The notes below the pieces were generated by a model, which worked only from the letters and a program-made list of their open reading frames with translations, was not told where the DNA came from and searched no databases. From DAIDKA01 sp035487155 (lineage in GTDB: Bacteria; Pseudomonadota; Gammaproteobacteria; Steroidobacterales; Steroidobacteraceae): a DNA stretch of 64,000 nucleotides. Below, one piece after another: positions 17,881-26,550 of this stretch. The stretch covers positions 83,870 through 147,869 of the forward strand of contig DATHMK010000006.1 in NCBI GenBank assembly GCA_035487155.1, written 5' to 3'. The position numbers and the translations under genes are program-made. Position 1 is the stretch's first letter. Each line of letters opens with the position of its first letter.

Positions 17881-19218
17881 TTACAGGATCTTGAGCTGCC
17901 AGGCCGGCTGTACGCGGCTCGCGCGCCAGGTGGGGTACAGGCCGGCGCACAGGGTGGAAGCCACCGCCACCGTCAGCGTAATGACCAGCATGCCGGTGTC
18001 GAGACGAGTGAGTACATCCAGGGCCACGTTCTTCTCCCCCGGCGCCAGCAACGCCCGATCGGCAGCCAGGCCAAGCGCGGTCAGTCCCAAGCCGAGCAGG
18101 CCGCCGGCCACGCCGATCACCGCGGTCTCCAGCAGGCATTGCAGAAAGATGTCGCTGCGCGAACCACCCATTGCCCGCCGCACACCCAGTTCCCCGGCAC
18201 GGCTGCCGAACTTGGCCAGCATCAGGCCGATGGCGTTGACCAGGCATACCCCCAGCAGGGCAACGCTGATGAGCGTGTTCACCCGCGCCTGCGCGGGCAC
18301 CACATCCTCCTGCGCCAGCCACTCGTTCACGTCGTGCAGTTCGGCTCGCGGGGCCCAGCGGAAGCGTCCCGATCGGCGCTGTTCCGCTGCATAGTTCAAC
18401 AGAAAGGCCTGGTAATCCCGGACCGCGCTCGGATTGGGCAGTTCCACCCAGAACTGCAGCCACACACACTCCGAAACGAGCAGTCCCTGCCAGCCCGCAG
18501 GCGCCGGTGACGGGCAACGGATGCCGCCCCAGGAATCGTACTGGCGGTCGATGGCATTGGTGAAGGGCACGTAGAAGTCATCGGTATTGCCGAACGCGGC
18601 CCCGGAACCGTTGGTGTCGTAGAACTTCGGCAGTGGACTCCAGGGTCTCATTACCCCCACCACGCGGTACTCGTGCCCTTCCAGGTTCACGCTCCTGCCC
18701 ACTGCATCGGTATGGGGGAATACGCGGTCGGCAAGCTTCGCGCTCAGCACCACCACGTTCGCTCGGGCTTGATCTTCGGCCGCGCTCCAGGGGCCACCGC
18801 TGGCAAACGGCACTTCAAAGAGCGCAAAGAAGTCGGCATAGGCGGCGAGGCCCGCCGCGAGGAAGGGCCTGCCTGAGCCCGGATCGATGTCCATACCCAT
18901 CCCATATATCGGCGTCTGGCGCGTGCCGCGGCCGGCGCGCATGAAATCCATGGCATCGCGATAAGTCAGCGCATCCGGCAGCCGGTTGCCAACGGTCGCG
19001 CCTCCGGCATCGCGTGCATCCGGTCCCCAGACATCGATCTGCGGCACGAAAAGCTTCGAGGACTTGTCGGGAATGGGGTCCCCGGACATCACCCGCAGAT
19101 TGGTGAGCATGGTCATGGAGGCACCGATGCCCACGCCCACTGCCGCGATCATCAGAGTCGTCAACACGGGGTTGCGACTCAGGCTACGGACGGCGAGCTG
19201 CAAGTAGTAGCCCAGCAT
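17881..19218 (-). CDS. ABC transporter permease, MacB/FtsX type (copy B1)
   Basis: 445 residues, starting MLGYYLQLAVRSLSRNPVLTTL, with a periplasmic core (SGDPIPDKSSKLFVPQID) and an FtsX domain (FGSRAGELGVRRAMGGSR; PTWRASRVQPAWQLKIL at the end). Paralogous to 14042-15370, including the SECVW motif. First gene of the minus-strand pair; the sigma-54-like promoter at 19285-19300 lies 67 bp upstream of its ATG. Confidence 0.88.
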   Translation of the reverse strand: MLGYYLQLAVRSLSRNPVLTTLMIAAVGVGIGASMTMLTNLRVMSGDPIPDKSSKLFVPQIDVWGPDARDAGGATVGNRLPDALTYRDAMDFMRAGRGTRQTPIYGMGMDIDPGSGRPFLAAGLAAYADFFALFEVPFASGGPWSAAEDQARANVVVLSAKLADRVFPHTDAVGRSVNLEGHEYRVVGVMRPWSPLPKFYDTNGSGAAFGNTDDFYVPFTNAIDRQYDSWGGIRCPSPAPAGWQGLLVSECVWLQFWVELPNPSAVRDYQAFLLNYAAEQRRSGRFRWAPRAELHDVNEWLAQEDVVPAQARVNTLISVALLGVCLVNAIGLMLAKFGSRAGELGVRRAMGGSRSDIFLQCLLETAVIGVAGGLLGLGLTALGLAADRALLAPGEKNVALDVLTRLDTGMLVITLTVAVASTLCAGLYPTWRASRVQPAWQLKIL

Positions 19219-19284
19219 GTCGATTTCCTTGACCCTTTATTGAAGTGCGCAGCGCGGCCCCGGCCATGGAGCCTGCCGCTGACC

Positions 19285-19300
19285 AGCAATCCGCGTGCCA
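19285..19300 (-). promoter_or_regulatory. Putative sigma-54 promoter, second permease pair
   Basis: Read on the minus strand, TGGCACGCGGATTGCT matches the -24/-12 consensus (TGGCACR-N4-TTGCW) at every defined position. It precedes copy B1 of the permeases by 67 bp. Confidence 0.8.
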
Positions 19301-19366
19301 GCCCCGGGTGATGGGACAACTGCCTGTTTGTGCTTGACTGCCACAGGTGGCGCAGGGACCTGAGAC

Positions 19367-19401
19367 TGTCCGCGGACACCTGGCGGACAATCGGGTGGAC
19401 A
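19367..19401 (-). promoter_or_regulatory. TGTCCGC boxes upstream of second permease pair
   Basis: On the minus strand TGTCCAC (19401-19395), TGTCCGC (19389-19383) and TGTCCGC (19378-19372) are spaced 12 and 11 bp apart, and the last forms the 12-bp palindrome TGTCCGCGGACA (19367-19378). The cluster is about 67 bp upstream of the sigma-54-like promoter. The rest of the 350-bp gap to 19568 shows no other recognisable element. Confidence 0.7.
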
Positions 19402-19568
19402 TGGAACCGAGCTCGCTCATTCTGCAGCAGATGGCCATCCTGCGGTGCAGCACTGAAGATTGCAGTGGCGGTTCACCTTGTTCGACATGCCGAAGGCAGC
19501 CGCGGGTATATGATCGCCCGGAAACTCCAAATCGAACGCCATCCAACTGTATCCGGGGGGAACGCAAC

Positions 19569-20054
19569 ATGCGACTTACGGCAAAGACCATATTGGGAAT
19601 CGCGGCGGTGACCTGGCTGACATCGGTTCATGCGGACGTTACGGTGCTGGCGGTTCGTCTTGGCGCCAAGGATGTCGTCGCGCTGGCGAAGTTCTACGAT
19701 GCGGCATTTGGCCTCAAGGAGATCGACCACGTCGGGAAGCCGCCGACGGAGATCATCATGCGCTACGGCGCCACGGTCGCGGCAGCCAAAGCCGGCTCAT
19801 CGCCCGAGTTTCTGGTTGCGCGTCGCGATCCCGGGGCAGCCAACGACCCCATTACGCACGCGGTCTTCCGTGTGTCGGATATAGCCGCCACGGTGCTGGC
19901 CGCGAAAGCCGCGGGCGCGACGATCAAGAGCGATGTGGCTTCAATCTCCATAGGGGGTATGCCACTGAAGTCCGCGACACTGGTCGATCCGGACGGCAAT
20001 GTGCTGGAACTCATGGAACTACCCAAGGGCGTCGGGCACCTGCGGCATCCGTAA
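19569..20054 (+). CDS. Exported VOC-family (glyoxalase-like) protein
   Basis: 161 residues: a short signal peptide (GIAAVTWLTSVHA) followed by one vicinal-oxygen-chelate domain (VTVLAVRLGAKDVVALAKFYDAAFGLKEI; ending VDPDGNVLELMEL). VOC proteins bind a metal and act as lyases, dioxygenases or binding proteins; an exported one is less usual. GGGGGG lies 8 nt upstream of the ATG at 19569, and the frame back to 19347 is not used. The GFA gene follows after 19 bp. Confidence 0.8.
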   Translation: MRLTAKTILGIAAVTWLTSVHADVTVLAVRLGAKDVVALAKFYDAAFGLKEIDHVGKPPTEIIMRYGATVAAAKAGSSPEFLVARRDPGAANDPITHAVFRVSDIAATVLAAKAAGATIKSDVASISIGGMPLKSATLVDPDGNVLELMELPKGVGHLRHP

Positions 20055-20073
20055 ACAATAGAAGGAAAACCTC

Positions 20074-20481
20074 ATGACACATATCCAGGGCGGCTGCCTT
20101 TGCGGGAAGGTGCGTTTCAGCGCGGACGCGGAGCCCGTATTTATCGGTGTATGCCATTGCACTGATTGCCAACACTTCACCGGTTCCGCATTCGCCACCG
20201 TCGTCGCGTTGGCCGCGCCCACGCTGACGGTAACCGGCACTCTCAAGACATTCACCAAGTCGGGGGACACCGGTAAAGCGATACATCGCCGCTTCTGCCC
20301 GGAATGCGGTTCCGGCATTGTGGATGAAGCGGATGCGCTGCCGGGCGTCGTGATGTTGAACGCCGGCGCTCTCGACGACCGCAGTTGGGTAAAGCCGCAG
20401 TCGGAAGTCTATTGCGACAGTGCGCAGCCCTGGGTGCGGCTCGGGGGGGAGCTGCAGCGCTTCGGCAAGATGCCAACCTGA
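20074..20481 (+). CDS. GFA-family zinc protein
   Basis: 135 residues of the glutathione-dependent formaldehyde-activating enzyme fold. Zinc-ligand Cys are visible at GCLCGKV, CHCTDC and FCPECGS, as expected. Most family members are not formaldehyde-activating and have unknown substrates. AAGGA lies upstream of the ATG. It is co-directional with the VOC gene and probably in one operon. Confidence 0.9.
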   Translation: MTHIQGGCLCGKVRFSADAEPVFIGVCHCTDCQHFTGSAFATVVALAAPTLTVTGTLKTFTKSGDTGKAIHRRFCPECGSGIVDEADALPGVVMLNAGALDDRSWVKPQSEVYCDSAQPWVRLGGELQRFGKMPT

Positions 20482-20496
20482 GCTGGCGGCCGCCGC

Positions 20497-20880
20497 TTAG
20501 TTGGAGCCCGCAACCACCCGGCCCTGGTACCACCTGCCGTCAGCCCAGCCTCGCTCGATCCAGGTGTCGCCCACCTTTCTGCCATCCATGCCCTTGGCGC
20601 AGAAGTAGGTCGGATAACCGGGAAGCGGCGTGGAAGTCTGCGTGTAGCACAGCTTGCCGTCCCGCTCCTTCCAGGTGCCTTTGGACGTGGCGCCACCGCT
20701 AACCCACGTCTGATACGATCCGTCAGCATAAAGTTGGGTCTTGACCACGACCTCGGGGTTTTGACGGTCGTGTTCCACTATGGTGTTGCCAATCAGCCCG
20801 GACATGTCCGCAATGGCCACCGATACCATCCCGAGCGCAGCGGCGCCGCTCACAAGAAAAATTCGAAGCATAGTCAACAT
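20497..20880 (-). CDS. Exported small hypothetical protein
   Basis: 127 residues with a signal peptide (IFLVSGAAALGMVSVAIA) and a small beta-rich domain with the pattern GSYQTWVSG and KGTWKERDGKLCYTQ, reminiscent of small secreted DUF995-like proteins. The ATG at 20880 has AGGCAGGG upstream; a longer frame to 21138 lacks coding character. It converges with the GFA gene. Confidence 0.65.
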   Translation of the reverse strand: MLTMLRIFLVSGAAALGMVSVAIADMSGLIGNTIVEHDRQNPEVVVKTQLYADGSYQTWVSGGATSKGTWKERDGKLCYTQTSTPLPGYPTYFCAKGMDGRKVGDTWIERGWADGRWYQGRVVAGSN

Positions 20881-21049
20881 TGGCCCTGCCTGTTCTTGCA
20901 GCGGACGCATGTGTCGCCCTCGGGAAAGTATACGCCTGGCGGCACATCGCTTTGATTGACGCATCCGGCGGACAATGGCGGATTGAATTCGCGGCAAGGT
21001 GGTGCTCCAATCGGCACCGGCCGATATGACTGGCAGGGAGAGCGATTCG

Positions 21050-21502
21050 ATGCTGCAAGGAAGAAAAACGCAATGCACGGTCCTGGCGCTGCTGCTGGTC
21101 TTGCTGGGCAACGGTGCCGCCGTGGCCCAGTCCCCCAAGCCAGGCGTCAGGGGTTATGAGGTCGAGTGGGTCTACCGCGTCCGCTACGGCTTCATCGACG
21201 AGTGGTGGGATATCTTCCGCAAGTACCAGATTCCGATCCTCGACAAAGAAAAGGCCCTCGGCTACGTTTTGGACTACAGGATCTATCATCCGCAGCTTCA
21301 TACCGACGAGGCGGCGCGCTGGGACTATCGCGTCGAAATCACGTATCGGGACTTTGACGGCTCCCGGCATGAGGATGAGGTCACTGACGCCCTGTTCCCT
21401 GATGCGGCGACTCGCAAGCGCGAGGAGAATCGCCGTTGGGAGCTGACTGCCAACCACTGGGACCTTCCGATCTATCAGGTGGATACGACCAAGTCGCGCT
21501 GA
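21050..21502 (+). CDS. Exported hypothetical protein
   Basis: 150 residues with a signal peptide (LALLLVLLGNGAAVA) and a mature domain rich in Tyr, Trp and charged residues, e.g. VYRVRYGFIDEWWDIFRKYQIPILDKEK, shortened here to its start VYRVRYGFIDEWW. It looks like a dimeric alpha/beta barrel-type fold, but that is a guess. GGGAG lies 9 nt before the ATG at 21050. No operon partner is obvious. Confidence 0.65.
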   Translation: MLQGRKTQCTVLALLLVLLGNGAAVAQSPKPGVRGYEVEWVYRVRYGFIDEWWDIFRKYQIPILDKEKALGYVLDYRIYHPQLHTDEAARWDYRVEITYRDFDGSRHEDEVTDALFPDAATRKREENRRWELTANHWDLPIYQVDTTKSR

Positions 21503-21739
21503 GCTGGAAACTCCTTACGAATACCGAAGTAGTTTCTGTTTGAAGCAACTGCGTCTACCAGCTCGGCGAGCCCATCATGGCAGCGTAAGTCTGGATTCCA
21601 TATCAGAGGTTCTGCAACCGCTGATTTTCATTCGCCGCGCGCTGGTTATTGTCGAAATTGACGATCGGCAGGCCGATTACGGGGACCCTGAAGAGATCGG
21701 CGGCCAGGCCAGCAAGACCACCAGCAGGAGATGAACGGC

Positions 21740-23380
21740 ATGCGGGGCCTAATGCAGAATCATCAATTGCTCATTTCTTCGCTGATCGAGCACGCAGCCA
21801 GTGCGCATCCGAACACTGAAATTGTCTCGTGTACGTTTGAGGGATCGATACATCGTTGCACCTATGCCGACATTGAGCGTCGGGCCAGGCAGGTCGCCGG
21901 AGCGCTGACCTCCATGGGCGTGACGCAGGGTGATCGCATTGGAACCCTGGCATGGAATGGCTTTCGACACCTGGAGCTGTATTTCGGTGTCTCCGGTTTC
22001 GGGGGGGTGCTACATACCGCGAACCCGCGTTTGTTCCCGGAGCAGCTCGAATACATCATCAACCACGCTCAGGATCAGTATCTGTTTTTCGATGCGTGCT
22101 TTCTGCCCCTGATCGAGAAACTGGCGCCGAGACTAACATCGGTGAAGGCATATATCGTGCTGACGGAGAAACAGCTCGTTCCGTCAAGTTCCCTGCCGCA
22201 ACTGCTGTGTTACGAAGAACTCATTGCGGCACAAAGCGGCTCGTACCGGTGGCCGGACCTGGACGAAAATGCGGCGTCGTCGCTTTGTTATACCTCAGGC
22301 ACGACCGGCAACCCAAAAGGCGTGATGTACAGCCATCGGTCCACCCTGCTGCACTCCATGCTGACTTGCATGACCGACGGCTTCGCTTTGTCGGCTGTTG
22401 ATTCGGTATGCGTGGCCACACCCATGTTTCATGTGAATGCGTGGGGGATGCCCTATGCGGCCGCGATGGTCGGAGCCCGGTTATTATTGCCCGGCCCCGC
22501 CCTCGACGGTGCAAGCCTATATCGCCTTATGCGCGATGAAGGAGCGACTGCTGCGATCGGAGTCCCGACGATTTGGCTGCAGTTTCAGCAATACGTGCAA
22601 GCCCGATCCCTTGACCCGGTCAAGGAGCTGCGATTGCGGCGAGTCCTGATCGGAGGTGCGGCGGTGCCGCGTGCAGTTGTTGAGACATTCGAAGGGCGTT
22701 TCGGCGTCCGCGTCTTGCATGCCTGGGGAATGACCGAGACCTCGCCTATCGGGACAGTGTGCAATCCGCTGCTTAAACATCAACTGGCCACTGAAACGCA
22801 GCGAATCGAATTGCAGAGCAAACAGGGCCGAGCTCCCTACGGAGTGAGCTTGAAGATCAGCGACGAGGACGGCGTGGCCTTAGCTCATGACGGCACAGCG
22901 GCCGGCCGACTTTTGGTGCGCGGCCATTGGGTAGCTGCGGCGTATTTTGGTGCAGAAAGCGAGTCGATTCTGGATGCGGACGGCTGGTTTGATACCGGCG
23001 ACATCGCCACCATCGATCCTGACGGCTATTTGAAAATCACTGACCGGGCGAAGGATGTCATCAAGTCCGGCGGCGAGTGGATATCCTCGATCGACCTGGA
23101 AAATGTCGCTGTGGGTCACACCTCGGTTGCCGAAGCCGCGGCAATTGGCCTGCCCCATCCGAAATGGCAGGAGCGCCCGCTGCTGGTGGTGGTCAGAAGG
23201 ACCGGCCATGACGTCACGAAGGACGATCTAATGGCATACATGTCCGGGAAGGTTGCCAAATGGTGGCTGCCAAATGACATCGTCTTCGTTGCCCAGCTTC
23301 CGCGCACCGCAACGGGTAAAGTGCAGAAGGTGATGCTTCGGGAGACCTTCAAGGAATATCAATTCGATGCCGAGTCCTAG
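21740..23380 (+). CDS. Medium/long-chain acyl-CoA ligase
   Basis: About 546 residues of the ANL adenylating superfamily. The phosphate-binding loop YTSGTTGNPKGVMYSH, the GWGMTETSP-like motif (AWGMTETSP), the WFDTGDIATIDPDGYL block and the C-terminal TATGKVQK lysine are all intact. It activates a carboxylic acid with ATP and CoA; overall similarity is to AlkK-type fatty acid and methylthiopropionate ligases. CAGGAG lies 9 nt before ATG 21740, whereas ATG 21731 abuts it. The oppositely oriented aldehyde dehydrogenase next door suggests aldehyde-to-acyl-CoA degradation. Confidence 0.9.
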   Translation: MRGLMQNHQLLISSLIEHAASAHPNTEIVSCTFEGSIHRCTYADIERRARQVAGALTSMGVTQGDRIGTLAWNGFRHLELYFGVSGFGGVLHTANPRLFPEQLEYIINHAQDQYLFFDACFLPLIEKLAPRLTSVKAYIVLTEKQLVPSSSLPQLLCYEELIAAQSGSYRWPDLDENAASSLCYTSGTTGNPKGVMYSHRSTLLHSMLTCMTDGFALSAVDSVCVATPMFHVNAWGMPYAAAMVGARLLLPGPALDGASLYRLMRDEGATAAIGVPTIWLQFQQYVQARSLDPVKELRLRRVLIGGAAVPRAVVETFEGRFGVRVLHAWGMTETSPIGTVCNPLLKHQLATETQRIELQSKQGRAPYGVSLKISDEDGVALAHDGTAAGRLLVRGHWVAAAYFGAESESILDADGWFDTGDIATIDPDGYLKITDRAKDVIKSGGEWISSIDLENVAVGHTSVAEAAAIGLPHPKWQERPLLVVVRRTGHDVTKDDLMAYMSGKVAKWWLPNDIVFVAQLPRTATGKVQKVMLRETFKEYQFDAES

Positions 23381-23437
23381 CGGCCTCGCAGACCAGAGCT
23401 TAATCACTGAGGAGCAATGTGCTCGCCTGCGATGTTT

Positions 23438-24790
23438 CTATCGAGGCTCCTGGATGTAGAGGGCGCGCTCATGCGAGAACGTCCTGAATCCGAAGACCCC
23501 GTGATAGCTGCCCATGCCACTTTGATTGACCCCACCGAAAGGTAACTGGTTCTCGAGGTAATGGGAAAAAAATCCGTTCACCGTGACGCCGCCTGATGAG
23601 GTTCTGCTGAGTATCTTGTCGATATTGTTTTGGCTGTAGCTGTAAATGTAGAGCGCCAAGGGCTTGGGCCAGCTGGAAATGCATGTGATGACTTCATCGA
23701 TGTTCCCGTAAGTCAGGACGGGTACGATCGGCCCGAAAATCTCCTCCTGCATGATGAGCATGTCAGGAGTCACATCTGTGAGCAGCGTCGGATGGATCGT
23801 GCGGTCGGCCTCTTCGAAAGTGCCTCCCACTGCAATCTTGGCGCCCTTGGCCACGGCATCATCGAAAAGCTTCCTGATGCGGGAGAAGTTCTGAGCGTTG
23901 ATGATCTGGGCAATCCCTTCCTTCTTGATGCTCCCGTCTTCCCGATATAGGTTCTGCTTCACCCTGTCGCGAAACTCCTCCACCAAAGCGCTCTGCTGCT
24001 GCTGCTTGATGAATACGTAGTCCGGTGAGATGCAGGCTTGCCCTCCATTGAATTGCTTTGCTGCCGCCAGATCCGCGCCGACCTTCTTCACATCCGCGTC
24101 TTCATCGACAATAACCGGTGATTTGCCCCCCAGCTCCAGGGTTACAGTGGCCAAGTGCTTCGCGGCAGCCGCCATGACCAGCTTGCCTACTCGGGTGCTG
24201 CCGGTGAAAAAGATATGGCTGACGGGGAGCTCGAGCAAGGCGGTCGCCACATCTACCCCGCCTTCGAACAGGGAAACCTCCTTTTCATCGAATGCCTCTT
24301 TGACAATCTTGGCGGCCACTTTGGCCGTAGCCGGGCACAGGTCCGTGAGCTTGACCATGCAGCAGTTTCCAGCAGCGACGGCAGCCGCCAGAGGACCCAG
24401 GACCAAGCCCAGGGGAAAATTCCAAGGACCTAATAAGAGGCATACGCCCCGCGCTTCGTACAGGATCTTGGCCTTGTCGTTCTTGTTCTGGGATGGAGGC
24501 ACCGCGACTGGCTTCATCCAGTCCTCGAGATTGTTGATGTTCCGCTCGATGTTGGCGATGACGTTCAGGAGTTCCGTGACGCGAATTTCATTCTCAGGCT
24601 TACGAGTGTCGAGCTTCACTGCGGCCACGATCTCATCGCTGTGAGCTTCCACGGCCAGCTTCAGCTTCCTCAGCTTCGCCTTTCGCTGTTCGGCGGTCGT
24701 ACTCTTCGTGGTCCATTGCTGCGCCTGCTGCAGCGCGAAGATCCGCTCAATGTCTGCAAACATGCCCACAGAACTCCGTCCGGCCGTCAT
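23438..24790 (-). CDS. Aldehyde dehydrogenase, class-3 type
   Basis: About 450 residues of the NAD(P)-dependent ALDH family, closest in style to fatty/coniferyl aldehyde dehydrogenases. Visible are the NAD site (GPWNFPLGL; FTGSTRVGKLV), general base Glu in TLELGGKSP, and nucleophile Cys in GGQACISPDYV, where most relatives have Thr before the Cys. The start is uncertain: a GTG at 24796 has GGAGGT at ideal spacing, ATG 24790 is the next choice, and ATG 24763 also has GGAG upstream. It follows the TetR gene by 94 bp on the same strand. Confidence 0.9.
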   Translation of the reverse strand: MTAGRSSVGMFADIERIFALQQAQQWTTKSTTAEQRKAKLRKLKLAVEAHSDEIVAAVKLDTRKPENEIRVTELLNVIANIERNINNLEDWMKPVAVPPSQNKNDKAKILYEARGVCLLLGPWNFPLGLVLGPLAAAVAAGNCCMVKLTDLCPATAKVAAKIVKEAFDEKEVSLFEGGVDVATALLELPVSHIFFTGSTRVGKLVMAAAAKHLATVTLELGGKSPVIVDEDADVKKVGADLAAAKQFNGGQACISPDYVFIKQQQQSALVEEFRDRVKQNLYREDGSIKKEGIAQIINAQNFSRIRKLFDDAVAKGAKIAVGGTFEEADRTIHPTLLTDVTPDMLIMQEEIFGPIVPVLTYGNIDEVITCISSWPKPLALYIYSYSQNNIDKILSRTSSGGVTVNGFFSHYLENQLPFGGVNQSGMGSYHGVFGFRTFSHERALYIQEPR

Positions 24791-24884
24791 AGACACAGCA
24801 ATACCTCCGATTATTCGCCGCGGATCTTCCAACGACGCCGCGATTGTAGTTCATTACAGCAAGCATCAGCAGAAGGCGAAATGC

Positions 24885-25559
24885 TCAACTGCGGCCCTTT
24901 GGGGACACTGCGGATTTGTCACTGGAGCTCGTTACTTTTGCTTCATAGGCCGCCAAGAACGTGCTGACCGCTGCGTCGGCATAGCGCTCCAGCGCAATCT
25001 TGCTATAAGGTTGTTCATCTCCCGTGAACATTGCCTGATTCACGGGAATCCATAGGAGTAAACCCACGAAGTGGTGGGCGGCAAGAAGAGGATCGTCCAC
25101 CGAGAGAAGACCCCGTTTCGCGAGGCCACCAAAGCACGACGCCAGCGTTGCCAGCGCACGCTCAAACCCCTGCTGGTACCAGGCGCGACCCAGTTCCGGC
25201 ATTCGATCCGCGTTGGCGATGACGAGCCGCCTTAGTCGCAGAACCGGCGGGTCCATTAGCGATGCGATGAACTGCCGCCCCAGGACAGTCAGGTCCTTTT
25301 TCAACGATCGTGTATCAGCCAGCGGCCCTGCCACCAGCGCCACGAGTCGGTCCATTTGCCCGGTCGTCGCGAGGACCATTTCCGAGAACAGCCGCTCCTT
25401 GTCCGCGAAGTGCTTATAGACGGTCTGCTTCGACACCTCTGCCTGGGCCGCAATCTCTTCCATGCTGGTCCCGTCGTATCCGCTTTTCATGAACACCGAG
25501 GTCGCAGCTTCGATGATCTGGCGGTGTTTGCGCGCCGACCGACCCTCGCTGGCTTTCAT
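24885..25559 (-). CDS. TetR-family repressor
   Basis: 224 residues. The N-terminal HTH (ATSVFMKSGYDGTSMEEIAAQAEVSKQTVYKHFADKERLF region, about 19-60) is typical of TetR, followed by a helical ligand domain of AcrR/TetR_C type. It is divergent from the DoxX-like gene, and two 19-bp operator-like repeats lie between them. It probably represses itself, the downstream aldehyde dehydrogenase and the divergent operon. Confidence 0.9.
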   Translation of the reverse strand: MKASEGRSARKHRQIIEAATSVFMKSGYDGTSMEEIAAQAEVSKQTVYKHFADKERLFSEMVLATTGQMDRLVALVAGPLADTRSLKKDLTVLGRQFIASLMDPPVLRLRRLVIANADRMPELGRAWYQQGFERALATLASCFGGLAKRGLLSVDDPLLAAHHFVGLLLWIPVNQAMFTGDEQPYSKIALERYADAAVSTFLAAYEAKVTSSSDKSAVSPKGRS

Positions 25560-25577
25560 TCAACACTCCTGTCTCAA

Positions 25578-25596
25578 GTACTAGACAGTACAGTAC
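25578..25596. promoter_or_regulatory. Putative TetR operator, copy 1
   Basis: GTACTAGACAGTACAGTAC, with GTACT and AGTAC as inverted ends. It lies 19 bp from the TetR start and is 18/19 identical to a second copy 45 bp away. Confidence 0.7.
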
Positions 25597-25622
25597 CGTA
25601 TATGCTACAACCAGTCCAACCG

Positions 25623-25641
25623 GTACTAGACCGTACAGTAC
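25623..25641. promoter_or_regulatory. Putative TetR operator, copy 2
   Basis: GTACTAGACCGTACAGTAC, one base different from copy 1, located 28 bp before the DoxX-like start codon. The paired sites in a divergent gap fit local control by the TetR protein. Confidence 0.7.
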
Positions 25642-25668
25642 TTGTGTAGGCAACAGGAGGCCACCGTC

Positions 25669-26076
25669 ATGACAATGGTTACTGATTCAGGATCGGGAGC
25701 GACGGCGAAGACCCGCATTGGCTGGGGACTTAGCATTCTGACCATTGCCTTCATGCTATTCGACGCGGCCGGGAAACTCGCTCTCGAATCTCATGTCGTG
25801 GCATCGACCACGGCAATCGGCTTTCCGGTTTCTGTGATCAGGCCTATCGGCATCATTGCTCTACTCTGCACCATTCTGTACGCCATCCCTCGGACCGCCA
25901 TCCTCGGTGCCGTGGTCCTGACGGGTTTTTGTGGTGGCGCGGTGGCGAGCAAGCTGCGCATTGAAGACCCCTTGTTCAGTTCGATCTTGTTCGGCGTCTA
26001 CTTTGGAGTCATCGCCTGGGGCGGGCTCTACCTGCGAGACGAACGGCTGCGTTCACTGTTCCCGTTTCGTCGATAG
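25669..26076 (+). CDS. DoxX-like membrane protein
   Basis: 135 residues with four predicted transmembrane helices (about 18-115), the second part containing GIIALLCTILYAIPRTAILGAV, typical of the DoxX-like (DoxX_2) family. The molecular function is not established. AGGAGG lies 8 nt before ATG 25669. Regulated probably by the adjacent TetR protein; the VOC gene follows in the same direction. Confidence 0.85.
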   Translation: MTMVTDSGSGATAKTRIGWGLSILTIAFMLFDAAGKLALESHVVASTTAIGFPVSVIRPIGIIALLCTILYAIPRTAILGAVVLTGFCGGAVASKLRIEDPLFSSILFGVYFGVIAWGGLYLRDERLRSLFPFRR

Positions 26077-26130
26077 ATCAGTGAATCTCCAAAAACACCT
26101 TCCCCGACAGGACACGAGGAGACATGATCT

Positions 26131-26541
26131 ATGCAAGTCGCTACCTATCTGAACTTCAATGGAAATTGCGAAGCCGCTTTCAAGTTCTATGCGGAAGTGC
26201 TTGGCGGAAAGATCACGATGATGATGACTCACGGAGAATCTCCCGTGGGGGGCAAAGTGCCACTCGAGATGGAAAACAAGGTCATGCACGCGACCCTGGA
26301 ACTGCCTGGCGGAGGGAACCTGATGGGTGCGGATCACCCCCACGGCAAAAAGGTACAGCCTACTGGCTTTTGCGTGTCACTTCAGGTGATGGATACGGCC
26401 GCGGCGGAGCAAATCTTCAAGCGTTTGTCCGAAGGGGCGACAGTGCAGATGCAGTTCCAGAAAACCTTCTGGTCGCCGGGCTTCGGGATGTGCACCGACA
26501 AGTTCGAGATTCCATGGATGGTTAACTGTGCCACAGCATGA
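26131..26541 (+). CDS. PhnB-like VOC-family protein
   Basis: 136 residues. The opening VATYLNFNGNCEAAFKFYAEVLGGKI and the end FGMCTDKFEIPWMVN are typical of the PhnB/3-demethylubiquinone-methyltransferase-like VOC subfamily. Role unknown. The gene follows the DoxX-like gene by 54 bp. A DUF4287 coding remnant continues in the same reading frame right after its stop codon. Confidence 0.85.
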   Translation: MQVATYLNFNGNCEAAFKFYAEVLGGKITMMMTHGESPVGGKVPLEMENKVMHATLELPGGGNLMGADHPHGKKVQPTGFCVSLQVMDTAAAEQIFKRLSEGATVQMQFQKTFWSPGFGMCTDKFEIPWMVNCATA

Positions 26542-26550
26542 AAAGACACC

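Noticed and set aside
21540..21734. 64-codon ORF before the acyl-CoA ligase
   Set aside because: No recognisable domain, no good ribosome binding site; it merely ends at the ligase start. It could be a gene remnant, but I cannot support it.
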